A stretch of 64,000 nucleotides of DNA from Paenibacillus harenae DSM 16969 (GTDB lineage Bacteria > Bacillota > Bacilli > Paenibacillales > Paenibacillaceae). Below, piece by piece: positions 24,394-33,824 of the stretch; positions within the stretch are counted from its first letter, which is position 1, and every line of letters begins with the position of its first letter. The stretch is from positions 62,001-126,000 of the forward strand of contig NZ_AULV01000017.1 in the NCBI RefSeq assembly GCF_000422465.1, in the 5' to 3' direction. A model generated the notes under the pieces. The model did not search any database. It had not been told where the DNA came from and saw nothing but the letters and a program-made list of their open reading frames with translations. A program made the translations under genes and the position numbers.

Positions 24394-24430
24394 GGCCAGC
24401 GGGCTGGATAGCCCGGCTGGCCTCTTTTTT
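24394..24430 (+). terminator. Terminator between SDR and GH95 genes
   Basis: GGCCAGC-GGGCT and AGCCC-GGCTGGCC form a near-perfect stem with a short loop, followed by TCTTTTTTT. It separates convergent genes. Confidence 0.85.
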
Positions 24431-24543
24431 TGCGTCGCAACCTCTTCTACGCTGCACTTAGCACACAACTACACCATCATCCGCATGACCTTCCCGTCTT
24501 CACCGGAACGGGGGGGAATCGGACAATTATCGGGATTATCAAG

Positions 24544-26988
24544 TCAAACGTCCGGCCTAATGCTTGCAGACTTGCACTCAAATAAGACCGGGGTCGCGCC
24601 CTTCTTCATTCGCAGCGCATAAGCCGAATCTCCGAGCGCCGAAGGCCGGACTTCTCCTCCGCCGATTGCGCAGCCCTGAGCCCAATCGGGAAGCTTGACG
24701 ATCACTTCGGTGTCCCTGTCCGCCGTCAGTTCGGCCCGGAAATAGCCGGCCTCCCTGTCCCACTCGACGGACACCCTGCCCGTATGGAACCGCCAGCCGG
24801 CCAGCCGGCCCTTTTTCCAGCGCGAAGGCAGCGCGGGCAGCAGCTTGACGAAATCCCGCGACACTTGAAGGAGCTGCTCCTGCACGGCGTTCACCCAGCC
24901 CATGTTCGCATCCAGCTGCACCGGCGCCGTCGGCATGTTCATGGAGACACCCATGCCCCGCCAATCATTGTGCAGCGTGAACAGGTTCGGCAGCAGGCTT
25001 GACCGGGACAAAATGTCCAGGCATTCCAGCGAGCCGTCGCCGTCGCCGAGCCGGGCGTAGACCGCGGCCATATGGGCGAGCGACCAGCCGCTCTGGGCGC
25101 CGATCTCTCGCTTCTGAACGGCGATCTCGAATGCGGCGAACAGCCCGGGATCATTCTCGCGCGTCACCTCCTGGCCGGGAAATACCGGATAGAGATGCGA
25201 CAGGTGCCGGTGGGCATAGCGGTCATCGAAGGCCGGATGAATCCATTCGCGGACCGCGCCGTCCCCGTTCAGACGATAGGCCGGCAGGCGCTCCAGCATC
25301 CTGCCCCATTTGTCCTCTTCCCGCGAATCGCCGCCGGTCTCCTTGCTTGCTTCGATCAGATGCCGCAGCAGCTCCTTCACGATCGCGATGTCCATCGTCG
25401 CGTTAATTGCCGTCGGCATGGGATGCGCCAGCGGCCTGCCGTCCGCCGGCATGAAGTTCAGCGGCGTATTCTCGGGCGATACGGAAGGGTAGATTTTGTA
25501 CAGGCCATCCTCATCTACAACGAGAAAATCCTCGTAGAACCGCAGGGTCTCCCGCATGAACGGAATGGCGGATTCCCGCAGGAACCGCTTATCGCCCGTA
25601 TACCGGTAATGCTCGTAATAATGGCGGGCCAGCCAGCCTGCCGCCCCGGTCCAGTTCAGAATAACCGGCACGATCTGATTCGGGACGCCGATGCCGGGCG
25701 TCGAGCCGGCCGGAATGTAGATGCCTCCGCAGCCGTACAGCTTCCGGGCATTCCCGCGGAAGTCGTCCATCAGTCCTTCATAATATCGGAATAAGGGAGG
25801 AACCAATTCGCTCAGCCCGCCGACGGGGGCATGCCAATACATCATCTGGATATTTTCGTTCGCCATATTATGGCTCCATACGAGCCGGTAGTCCCCGCCC
25901 CATAGTCCGTAAAGGCCGAATGGCTCGGACTCTTCCGCGGCCGAGGTGCCGCTGATGAACAAGTAGCGGCCGTACGCCCACATTTTGCGGACCAGCGCAG
26001 CGGAAGCTTCTCCTTCATACGCGTCGAGCAGAAGCCGTTCATTAGAGCGGACGTCCTGCGCGTCGTCTCCCAGCGACAACGAAGCGGAGCAATAAAGCGG
26101 CCGGTGCAGCGCGGTATGCCGCCCGAGCAGAATGTCGTAAGAGGAGCCATCGGCAAGCGCGGCAAATTCATCTCGCAGCCGCGCCCAATCGCGTCGGCGT
26201 TCGCCCATGACAAACACCTTCACCAGAACGCGCAAACGGACGGCGCCGCTAAACCGCTGCGTCCCTTCGAACGGTTCCAGTCTTCCGCCGCCTACCGGGA
26301 TGACCCGCATGACCGCGCCGTAATCCGTTCCGTCGTCATTCGTCGCCGCAAACCAGGCGTACCCCTCAGCGTCCGAGCCTGCTTCCGCCGTCTTCTCCAG
26401 CTCCTTGAATTCCGGCGTATCCGCCCAGCGGTCGCTGGGGTGCAGCGCGAGACCGATCTCGCCCGAGACGGCGGATTCGCCGCCTGCATCGATCTCGTAG
26501 ACGATCGCATCATCGGCTCGCGAGACGAACAGTCTCCGGCGGAACCGCCGGGAACCGTCGGTCCAGCCGACCGTAATCTCACCACTGTCCATTGCAAGGG
26601 TCCGGCTGTACGCGCGGAAGGCGCTGCCGCACGGCATAACCAGCCGGATCGCGGCGAGCGGGAACCGGGAGGCCAGCTTCGTCCCGTAGCCGCGCTCCTT
26701 CAGCGCCTCCGCGAGCTGCCAGCTGGCCTCGGCATATCGCCCCTCGTCCATCAGCCCCCGGGTCTTCGCAAGCGTGCCGCTCACGTCCGGCAGCTCATCC
26801 TTCCGCCCCCAATGCCACAGCTTCGCATGGTTCAGCAGCACCGTCTCCTCCTGCACGCCGCCGAATACGGATGCTCCGATAACGCCGTTGCCCGAGGGCA
26901 GCGCCTCGCGCCACATATTCCGCCACCAGGAGGCGGGATAGCTCATGACGAGCACATCCTCGCCCGATGCTTTTGTATGCTCCGTCAT
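24544..26988 (-). CDS. GH95-type glycoside hydrolase
   Basis: 814 residues from ATG 26988, with GGGGAGG upstream and 20 bases after the preceding stop. 'YPASWWRNMWREALPSGNGV' and 'IGASVFGGVQEETVLLNHAK' are the N-terminal beta-sandwich signature of GH95. The (alpha/alpha)6 core follows, ending with 'APVQLDANMGWVNAVQEQLL' near residue 700, the counterpart of the conserved QIDGNFG segment. GH95 enzymes are inverting alpha-L-fucosidases or alpha-L-galactosidases. No signal peptide, so it acts on imported oligosaccharides. Last gene of the minus-strand pectin locus; fucose or L-galactose on rhamnogalacturonan side chains would suit the setting. Confidence 0.85.
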   Translation of the reverse strand: MTEHTKASGEDVLVMSYPASWWRNMWREALPSGNGVIGASVFGGVQEETVLLNHAKLWHWGRKDELPDVSGTLAKTRGLMDEGRYAEASWQLAEALKERGYGTKLASRFPLAAIRLVMPCGSAFRAYSRTLAMDSGEITVGWTDGSRRFRRRLFVSRADDAIVYEIDAGGESAVSGEIGLALHPSDRWADTPEFKELEKTAEAGSDAEGYAWFAATNDDGTDYGAVMRVIPVGGGRLEPFEGTQRFSGAVRLRVLVKVFVMGERRRDWARLRDEFAALADGSSYDILLGRHTALHRPLYCSASLSLGDDAQDVRSNERLLLDAYEGEASAALVRKMWAYGRYLFISGTSAAEESEPFGLYGLWGGDYRLVWSHNMANENIQMMYWHAPVGGLSELVPPLFRYYEGLMDDFRGNARKLYGCGGIYIPAGSTPGIGVPNQIVPVILNWTGAAGWLARHYYEHYRYTGDKRFLRESAIPFMRETLRFYEDFLVVDEDGLYKIYPSVSPENTPLNFMPADGRPLAHPMPTAINATMDIAIVKELLRHLIEASKETGGDSREEDKWGRMLERLPAYRLNGDGAVREWIHPAFDDRYAHRHLSHLYPVFPGQEVTRENDPGLFAAFEIAVQKREIGAQSGWSLAHMAAVYARLGDGDGSLECLDILSRSSLLPNLFTLHNDWRGMGVSMNMPTAPVQLDANMGWVNAVQEQLLQVSRDFVKLLPALPSRWKKGRLAGWRFHTGRVSVEWDREAGYFRAELTADRDTEVIVKLPDWAQGCAIGGGEVRPSALGDSAYALRMKKGATPVLFECKSASIRPDV

Positions 26989-27008
26989 CCCGCGACGCCT
27001 CCCCAGGG

Positions 27009-28151
27009 TCAAAGCTCGGACCCGCGCAGCCGTTCCAGCTCGACGCTTGCCAGCAGCAGCGGAGCGACGCCCATCAGCACGTCGCTTACGACCGCCTCGC
27101 TCATGTAGTATTCGTAGGAGCCGTCACGGTATTTGCGGCCGCCAAGCCCCGCCCCGTGACAGATGCCGTGCAGATGCACGCCTTTCTCGTCCTCCGTGAC
27201 GAAGCGGCTTACTATACCGTCATAAGCGCGAACTGCCGCCTTACGGTCAATTTCCGACAGATAGCCGAGCCGAATCCCCTTGGCGATCGCATAGGTCAGC
27301 ATACACGAGCCCGACGCCTCCAGATAATTGCCCTCGCGGCCGTTGCAGTCCATCAGCTGATACCATACGCCGCTCTCCTGATCCTGCACGCGTACGACCG
27401 CGTTCGCCATCCGCTCGAGAATACCCGTCAGCTGTCCGCGCTTCGGATGCCGGACGGGAAAATGCTCCAGCGAGTCGACAAGCGCCATCGCATACCAGCC
27501 CATCGCCCGCCCCCACACATGCCGGGAGCGCCCGGTAACCCCGTCACACCAGCGCTGCTCCCGGCTCTCGTCCCAGGCATGATGCAGCAATCCGGTCTGC
27601 GGATTGCGCGTGCGCTTCTCGACCAGCAGCAGCTGCTGCGCCGCTTCGTCGAACCAGCCGCTCTCGCCGAACGTGGCGGCAAACTCGGCCATGAACGGGG
27701 AGGACATATACAGGCCGTCCAGCCACATTTGGAACGGATATATTTTTTTGTGCCAATATCCGCCTTCTTCCGTTCGCGGCTGTCCGGTCAACTGGTCTGT
27801 CAGAAGCCTTGCCGCCTTCTCGTACTTCGCTTCGCCGGTCTCTCTCCACAGCCGCAGCAGGTTTTTGCCCTTATTGATATGGTCAAGATTATAATCCTCC
27901 AACCGGTACCCGCCGCCGATCGCGCCGTCCTCCCGGATGAATACGTCCATTTGGCGTTTGACGAACGCCTGATAGCCGGGGTCCCCCGCCCAGTCGCCGG
28001 CGCGGCTGATCGCCGTTAGCGCCATGCCGGCCACATAGCCCCACTTGTTCGCAATATGCGGATGATAGCCATCCTGGCTTAAGGATAAGATCGTATCGGC
28101 GATTTTAATTGACAGACGTCCTTCGTTAGCGGTTTTCACTGCAGTGTCCAC
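27009..28151 (-). CDS. GH105 unsaturated rhamnogalacturonyl hydrolase (YteR-like)
   Basis: 380 residues, normal for GH105. 'RSRHVWGRAMGWYAMALVDS' carries the conserved W-G-R-x-x-G-W segment, with the catalytic Asp expected near 'LLHHAWDESREQRWCDG' and an earlier Asp in 'GLYMSSPFMAEFA'. The enzyme adds water to the 4,5-unsaturated uronic acid left by lyases, releasing the end sugar. Cytoplasmic, no signal peptide. It lies 18 bases after the oligogalacturonate lyase gene, so both ends of the lyase product pathway are encoded together. Confidence 0.9.
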   Translation of the reverse strand: MDTAVKTANEGRLSIKIADTILSLSQDGYHPHIANKWGYVAGMALTAISRAGDWAGDPGYQAFVKRQMDVFIREDGAIGGGYRLEDYNLDHINKGKNLLRLWRETGEAKYEKAARLLTDQLTGQPRTEEGGYWHKKIYPFQMWLDGLYMSSPFMAEFAATFGESGWFDEAAQQLLLVEKRTRNPQTGLLHHAWDESREQRWCDGVTGRSRHVWGRAMGWYAMALVDSLEHFPVRHPKRGQLTGILERMANAVVRVQDQESGVWYQLMDCNGREGNYLEASGSCMLTYAIAKGIRLGYLSEIDRKAAVRAYDGIVSRFVTEDEKGVHLHGICHGAGLGGRKYRDGSYEYYMSEAVVSDVLMGVAPLLLASVELERLRGSEL

Positions 28152-28169
28152 CTTCCAACTCCCCCTTGT

Positions 28170-29312
28170 TCACGGATTGAATAACGGTAAAGAAGCGAAG
28201 TCCTGCGGCAGATCAACCAGATACAGGTTGCCGTAGCCGTTCTTGTCGCTGGTGAACAGCAGCCGCTTGCCTTCCGCGTCAAAACGCGGATGGGCGTGCA
28301 CCTTCTGCGAGTGAAAGCTGCAGCGCAGCTCGCACAGCATGCGCGGTCCGTCGTACGCGCCGTCGATTTTGCGCCATACGCTTAAGCTCTTGACCGCGCC
28401 TTTGCCGTCCACGACGGCCTGCCCCAGCCCGTCGGCATAGCCGTGCCAGGTATCGAAGCCGAATTCCGTCTCCTCCATGCCCTTGTTATCGTAACCGATG
28501 CTGCCAAAAAAGTTCGTTCCGTCCGCGCGGAAGCCGTGGTAGCCGATCGTCGTCCCGTCCGGGTAGAAAAACTCATGCCCGACCTTCTCGCCGTCCTCCA
28601 GCCTCTCCCGGATTTTCCACGCTTCACCGGTCCGCAGGTCCAGCCCCCAGATCCGATGATCCACCAGATGCCACGGCCCTTCGTGGCAGAACGTCATGAG
28701 CCACGGCAGCTTCGGCGACGTATTGATATGAGTAATGAAACGGCTCGCTTCATAGACCTTCTCGGCTCCGCCCGCAGCCGCGTCGATACGCACAATCATG
28801 CTGTGAGGAGCAGCCTCCATCAGCTCCCGGTGCCCGACGTAGCCGTTGCCGAGATCGAGCCGGATCCGGTGCGACAGATCCTCCTGCACGCAGGTCATCA
28901 CATACCTGCCGTCCGACGTCGCGCTGGCATTGCCCAGATTGTAACCAACAGGCGCCTCATACAGCTCCTTCTCCTCAAGCGTCTCCAGATCCAGCCGGAT
29001 CAGGCGGCGTCCTAGCCTTACGAACGCCGCGCTTCCGTCCGGCAGCAGGCAGGCGTCCAGCTTGTCATTGTCCGGATAATCCGTCAGCTGCGTCATCAGA
29101 CCGCTCTCCACGTGCAGGCTGTACAGATTCGTGCTGCCCGCCCTATCCGAAATGAACAGCAGCCGCCGCTCACCGTCATACCAACCGCTTTCCGTAAAAT
29201 ATAAATGATGGCTGTGCGCCTTATAATCCGTTAGCTGCGTCACTTCAAGCCCCGTCAGCCGGTCGACGGCCGTCTTGCGCTCCGAGGGCCATACCGTTCC
29301 TTTGGCAGTCAT
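28170..29312 (-). CDS. ogl: Oligogalacturonate lyase (PL22)
   Basis: 380 residues. Seven-bladed propeller typical of PL22: 'LEVTQLTDYKAHSHHLYFTE', 'RLLFISDRAGSTNLYSLHVE', 'SRFITHINTSPKLPWLMTFC', 'RLLFTSDKNGYGNLYLVDLP'. The HSHHLYFTE segment holds metal-binding or catalytic histidines of the family. It breaks unsaturated digalacturonate by beta-elimination to 4-deoxy-L-threo-5-hexosulose uronate, inside the cell. GC-rich and between a glycosidase and GH105. The kdu and kdg genes for the next steps are not in the window. Confidence 0.88.
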   Translation of the reverse strand: MTAKGTVWPSERKTAVDRLTGLEVTQLTDYKAHSHHLYFTESGWYDGERRLLFISDRAGSTNLYSLHVESGLMTQLTDYPDNDKLDACLLPDGSAAFVRLGRRLIRLDLETLEEKELYEAPVGYNLGNASATSDGRYVMTCVQEDLSHRIRLDLGNGYVGHRELMEAAPHSMIVRIDAAAGGAEKVYEASRFITHINTSPKLPWLMTFCHEGPWHLVDHRIWGLDLRTGEAWKIRERLEDGEKVGHEFFYPDGTTIGYHGFRADGTNFFGSIGYDNKGMEETEFGFDTWHGYADGLGQAVVDGKGAVKSLSVWRKIDGAYDGPRMLCELRCSFHSQKVHAHPRFDAEGKRLLFTSDKNGYGNLYLVDLPQDFASLPLFNP

Positions 29313-29342
29313 GCTCCCGCCTCCTATTCATTTGTTCAAGCC

Positions 29343-31394
29343 TTACATCCAAGGCTTCAGTCCTTCCCATTTCACCGTCCAGCTGCCGTCCTGCGGGAAG
29401 CCGGGGTTACGTGCATCCCCGCCGCCCTGCCAGCCTGCCGCCATCATCGCCACCGCGGTCAGCAGGCCGCCGTTGCCCGGCAGATACGCCGACAAGCCGG
29501 GGCGCTGATAATTGTGACCGTTCGTCAAATACGTATTCTTCGTCGCGTCCAGCAGCAGGAAATCCACCGCCAGATCGGGATCGCCGAGCCTGGCCGCCGT
29601 CATGGCGCACATCGGGAAATCCCAGCCCCAGGCCGACTCCCACATCCATACGTCCTTCACCTTCTGAAGCGTATTCATCATGACTTCGCGGTCGATCAGC
29701 GTGCCCGGAAGAATGCCTAACGCGCCCAACATCGAAGGATGATCTCTGTTCTTCTCCGTGAACGTCTCCGGGCACAGCTCGTGGGCGAGGTAGACCCCGT
29801 CCTTCTGCGGAGGCGCGGCCATCGCTCCGGCGACCTCGGCCCACCTAGGATCGGCCTGCTGCTTCAGGCGTTCCGCCCAGCGCACCGCGATTTCCAGGCC
29901 GTACTTCCAGTATTCCAGCTCATACGGCGGATTTTTGCTGGTCTGCATCGGATGGCATTCCTGCGCCGGAATGAGCGGCGGCCCCAGGTCATAGACGCGT
30001 GTCTCCTCGTTCCAATGCGCGAACGAAACCATGAATTCGGCCGATTCGAACACGAGATCGCGGAACCGCTTCAGCGTTTCTTCCGTCGGATCGGCCAAGT
30101 AGCACAGCTCGGCGAGCGCGATTGGATGCGGCTGCTGCCAGATCAGGCCCGGCGCGACCGGCGACGGGCAAGGCTTGCCGTCGAAGCCGACCATCTTGGG
30201 CCAGCGCGCCCCTTCATAGCCTTGAGACCGCGCAAGGCCGCGGGCAACCGGCAAAATGCCCGTATACCAGTCCATGCTCTTCAGCAAATAATTCTCCCGC
30301 CCCCACAGCGGAAAATGCGACGCATGCCACCAGTGCATCTCCAGATGAGACTTGCCGAACCAGCTGTTGTACATGAGCCCTGTCTCCTGCGGCGGCAAGG
30401 ACCCGCCGCTGTGCATCGCGCACAGGAACTGCGACAGCACGATGCGCCGCTCCAGCTCATGCGCCCTCGGATCGGCGCTCCCGGCAAAATCGATTGCCGC
30501 GCCGGTCGTCCAGAACGACTCCCAGTGGCGCTCGCTTGCCGCAATGATTTCACTTACCGCGGCCGTACGCGGCGTCTCGGGCGCGAAGCCGATCGAGCAT
30601 TCCAGCGTCCCGGCTCCCTTATCCGGCAGCAGTGTAAACTCATGCGCGCCGGTCCGCTCCAGACGGCCCGCGCTCCAAGCCCAGCCAACGGAATAACGGT
30701 CCTCATCCATGCTCCGCGCAAGCACGGCCTGCCGGTCCCCCGACGCGGCAAGCTCCGTCCGGTGCCTGTCATCATGGCCAAGGTCCGGGAATACCGCCTT
30801 CGACCACGCGGTATGGGTCATATCCGGCGCGGGAAAGCGGATAAACACCTGCAGCCGGCCCTGTTCGATCAACCGCGATTCCGCTTTTATGCCAATCGTG
30901 TCGTATGCGGGGTGACAAGCCGTTGTCACCCGGACCGGATCTCCCTGCACCGCGAATTCGCTGATCAAGATACCCGTCCATAGATTCATCGTTTGGCGGA
31001 TATTTGTAATGTCGCTTGCCTGCGCCTCTTCGCCGGATTCGGTCAAGAACCGGAAGGACACGCGGCCGAGCTGCAGCCGGTGCGGGTTTTGCCGGAGCCA
31101 GTGGTAAGCCTCGGCCTTGTCCCCCGGTTTCATCGGATACGAGACCGGACGGCCGTATGTGTCGAACGTCTGATTGGCGGCATCCTCTTCGGTGAATCGT
31201 CCGTATCCGCCCGTATAATGCCAGCCCCAATTGGACTGCGTGCCGATTGGCACCTCATACTGTTCGGGAAAGCTCTGCAGCCCGGTTATATCGGCACTGA
31301 AGGCGAATTCCCCGTTACCTACCGTGAATGGGGATAACGGGTCCCATTTATTAAGCTCAGGCTGATGGCGCTCCACAATCTGTCGTCTGTCCAT
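29343..31394 (-). CDS. Large unassigned (alpha/alpha)6-type glycosidase
   Basis: 683 residues from ATG 31394, directly after AAGGAGGAG; a reading to 31445 lacks a ribosome site. 'WDPLSPFTVGNGEFAFSADI' and 'VPIGTQSNWGWHYTGGYGRF' open a beta-sandwich; about residues 280-660 are helical-barrel-like ('HSGGSLPPQETGLMYNSWFG', 'KSHLEMHWWHASHFPLWGRE', 'VWMWESAWGWDFPMCAMTAA'). Trp- and Glu-rich active-site-like segments and the setting show a carbohydrate-active enzyme, but I cannot name its family; it resembles GH65/GH95-clan enzymes in layout. No signal peptide. Substrate probably a pectic side chain. Confidence 0.65.
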   Translation of the reverse strand: MDRRQIVERHQPELNKWDPLSPFTVGNGEFAFSADITGLQSFPEQYEVPIGTQSNWGWHYTGGYGRFTEEDAANQTFDTYGRPVSYPMKPGDKAEAYHWLRQNPHRLQLGRVSFRFLTESGEEAQASDITNIRQTMNLWTGILISEFAVQGDPVRVTTACHPAYDTIGIKAESRLIEQGRLQVFIRFPAPDMTHTAWSKAVFPDLGHDDRHRTELAASGDRQAVLARSMDEDRYSVGWAWSAGRLERTGAHEFTLLPDKGAGTLECSIGFAPETPRTAAVSEIIAASERHWESFWTTGAAIDFAGSADPRAHELERRIVLSQFLCAMHSGGSLPPQETGLMYNSWFGKSHLEMHWWHASHFPLWGRENYLLKSMDWYTGILPVARGLARSQGYEGARWPKMVGFDGKPCPSPVAPGLIWQQPHPIALAELCYLADPTEETLKRFRDLVFESAEFMVSFAHWNEETRVYDLGPPLIPAQECHPMQTSKNPPYELEYWKYGLEIAVRWAERLKQQADPRWAEVAGAMAAPPQKDGVYLAHELCPETFTEKNRDHPSMLGALGILPGTLIDREVMMNTLQKVKDVWMWESAWGWDFPMCAMTAARLGDPDLAVDFLLLDATKNTYLTNGHNYQRPGLSAYLPGNGGLLTAVAMMAAGWQGGGDARNPGFPQDGSWTVKWEGLKPWM

Positions 31395-31445
31395 AGCTCC
31401 TCCTTCTGCGGGAACCCGGAGGACGCCCGAAGCCAAAGGCGTCAT

Positions 31446-33725
31446 TCATTCGAGCAGGGAGTCCATCCGGGTTCTCATCATGTCCCGGTACTTGCCCGGG
31501 GTAATATCTTTAAATTTACGGAAGCTGCGAATAAAGCTGTTCTCGTGCTGGTAACCGACCAGCTGCGCAATATCCGATATGCGATCATCCGTCTTCAGCA
31601 GCAGCTCCTCGGCGCGATCCATGCGCAGGCTCGTCAAATAGTTGTAAATGGTCTCGCCGGTCTCCTGCTTGAACAGCTGGCTGGCCAGGCTGCTGCTGAT
31701 TCCGATCGATTCGGAAATTTCCGGGATGCCGATCGGCTCGCTCAAATGCTGCTTCATGTAATCAATCATCCGGTGGCACATAATGAAATCCTTGCTTTCG
31801 ATCAATCGGCGGAACCGCTGCGCCAGCGGTTGAACAAGACGATTGAACGCATCCTTTATATCATCGAGGCAAAGCGTGTCGAACCGTTCATATATTCCGG
31901 TGTAAGCGTTCTCTTCGGAAGGCCGGATTTGCTCGATCCGTTCGGCTGCCGACTGTAGAAAATAAGCCGCCGCCGATGGATAACCGTACTCCTCCCGGAC
32001 ACCCGCGATCATTCTCTCGACTGCCTCCAGCGCGCCCTGCTCGCTGCCTGATTCGACGGCTTGTATGACTTCCGCAAGCGCCGCCTCGTCCGTTAACGGC
32101 TCCCGCACCTCGTGTCCCGATACTTCGTGGAACGGAATCACTTGGCCGTAACCCCGGTATAACCGGTACGTGAGCGCATTTTCCGCTTCCAGCATCGCCT
32201 GCTTCAGCCTTGTTATATCCGTCTGCGGCGTGCTGACACCCGCCGACACGCTGAATTTCAATAACCGCGATACCGTCTCGAGCGCTTCCTCCAGCTTGCT
32301 CCCGGCGTGAAGACCTTCCTGAAGCGGCTGCAGCAGAATCGCCGTCTTGTCCTTGCCGAAATCGGCGCATACGATCCGCCACTGCGGCTCGAACAGCTCC
32401 GCAGCGATATTGGCCAGGGCGAATTTCAACAGGGAATGATCGCCGCCGGTAAACGTTCTCGACCACGACTCGTAACGGTCGATCGACAGAACGGCCACCG
32501 TTAACGGTGCCGTCGTCCAATCGCCGAAGTAGCGGCTCCACTTCTCCTGAATATCCCGCTTCCCGCTCATATTTCCCGTATAAATATCGGTAAGCAGCTT
32601 GGAGGCCGCTTCAGACATTGTTTCCCGTACAAGCTGCGACAGATGCGCATGCTTGCTGAGCAGCTCGCCGGCCAGATTCTCCAGATCGATCCCTTCCGGG
32701 CCGTCCGGCTTGCGGTCATAGGTGCTGAACAGCTGCTTCAGCCTTCGGACCGGCCGGAATGCGGCCGCGTTAATGTAGAAGATGGTCAACCCTCCAAGCG
32801 CGAGCGCGGCAATGGACACCAGCAGCACAACTTGCGCAACCCGCTTGGACTTTGCGAGCAGGCTGTCTTGCTCGACAATCGATATATACCGCCAGCCCGT
32901 TACCGGCGACTCCAACTGATTGGCGAGCAACTGACGGTTCTGGAACGTCATATCCCCGCTGCCGTCCTCCCTAAGCTCGGTTAGCGCCAGATCGACGGCC
33001 TCCTGATCGAATGAATAATTCGAGACGGAATACAGAATATCGTCATGCTCGTCGATAATGTAGCGCATCCGGTTCAGGTTGTTCATGACGGGCGGATTCA
33101 GCTTGTCGAACAGCTCCTCATCCTTTAGATTGACGGCAATGATGCCTTTGAACTCGCCTTGAATCAGAATTTTGCGGAACAGGGTAATGTCCGAGCCCTT
33201 GCCGGCCGCCCCTTCGGGTACCGGTCGCTTCTTGATGACCGTCATCCGATCGCCGAATTCGGATGCGACGGTTACCCATTCGGAATCTACGAAATTGAGC
33301 CTGTTCGAGGAATAGCCCTGCGGAATCGACAGGAAGCTCTCCCGCTCAAGGTCGTAGACGTAAATGCTTTTGATATAGGTAGAGTTGCTGATTAATGTCG
33401 TTAATAGTTGATAGGCTTCAGAAATATTCGAATAGGAATTCTGCACCTTGCCCGTCAGAAATTTATAGATATTGTCGTTAAGCGCCACCTGAATCGCGAC
33501 CTGGTCGCTCTCCCGGATCGAATCGTCGATGACGTTCATATTCAATTGCAGCATCTGCCGCTGAAGCTCGCTCAGCTCTTCCTGCAGCACCGACTTCGAC
33601 GTATAATACGAGGTCAGGCTCACTGCCAGAATAATGAGAAAGACGGAGACGGTCAGAATCAGCACGAGCCTGATTTGCGTATGCGCCCAATTGTACTTCA
33701 GCCACTTCTTGACGGATTGTGCCAC
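31446..33725 (-). CDS. Membrane-bound AraC family regulator (YesS-like)
   Basis: 759 residues from GTG 33725, nine bases after AGGTGG. A transmembrane helix at about 20-42 and another at about 292-316 flank an extracellular Cache-like sensor domain. A cytoplasmic middle part follows, then two AraC HTH units at about 660-755 ('IGIPEISESIGISSSLASQL', 'ISDIAQLVGYQHENSFIRSF'). Such regulators sense external saccharides directly and switch on neighbouring uptake genes. It lies in the middle of the locus it probably controls. Its own putative promoter is at about 33759. Confidence 0.9.
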   Translation of the reverse strand: MAQSVKKWLKYNWAHTQIRLVLILTVSVFLIILAVSLTSYYTSKSVLQEELSELQRQMLQLNMNVIDDSIRESDQVAIQVALNDNIYKFLTGKVQNSYSNISEAYQLLTTLISNSTYIKSIYVYDLERESFLSIPQGYSSNRLNFVDSEWVTVASEFGDRMTVIKKRPVPEGAAGKGSDITLFRKILIQGEFKGIIAVNLKDEELFDKLNPPVMNNLNRMRYIIDEHDDILYSVSNYSFDQEAVDLALTELREDGSGDMTFQNRQLLANQLESPVTGWRYISIVEQDSLLAKSKRVAQVVLLVSIAALALGGLTIFYINAAAFRPVRRLKQLFSTYDRKPDGPEGIDLENLAGELLSKHAHLSQLVRETMSEAASKLLTDIYTGNMSGKRDIQEKWSRYFGDWTTAPLTVAVLSIDRYESWSRTFTGGDHSLLKFALANIAAELFEPQWRIVCADFGKDKTAILLQPLQEGLHAGSKLEEALETVSRLLKFSVSAGVSTPQTDITRLKQAMLEAENALTYRLYRGYGQVIPFHEVSGHEVREPLTDEAALAEVIQAVESGSEQGALEAVERMIAGVREEYGYPSAAAYFLQSAAERIEQIRPSEENAYTGIYERFDTLCLDDIKDAFNRLVQPLAQRFRRLIESKDFIMCHRMIDYMKQHLSEPIGIPEISESIGISSSLASQLFKQETGETIYNYLTSLRMDRAEELLLKTDDRISDIAQLVGYQHENSFIRSFRKFKDITPGKYRDMMRTRMDSLLE

Positions 33726-33758
33726 GGTTAAATCCCACCTTCTGCCGAGGATCCTTTC

Positions 33759-33764
33759 ATTATA
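33759..33764 (-). promoter_or_regulatory. Putative -10 box ahead of the AraC regulator
   Basis: On the minus strand TATAAT lies 34 bases before GTG 33725. The -35 region (near TGTCAC) is poor, so it may need an activator. Confidence 0.35.
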
Positions 33765-33824
33765 ACGTGATCCGGCCCACGTGACACGCTCCTGCCGCTC
33801 CTCAGGGCCGCCGTCCGCCGCGGC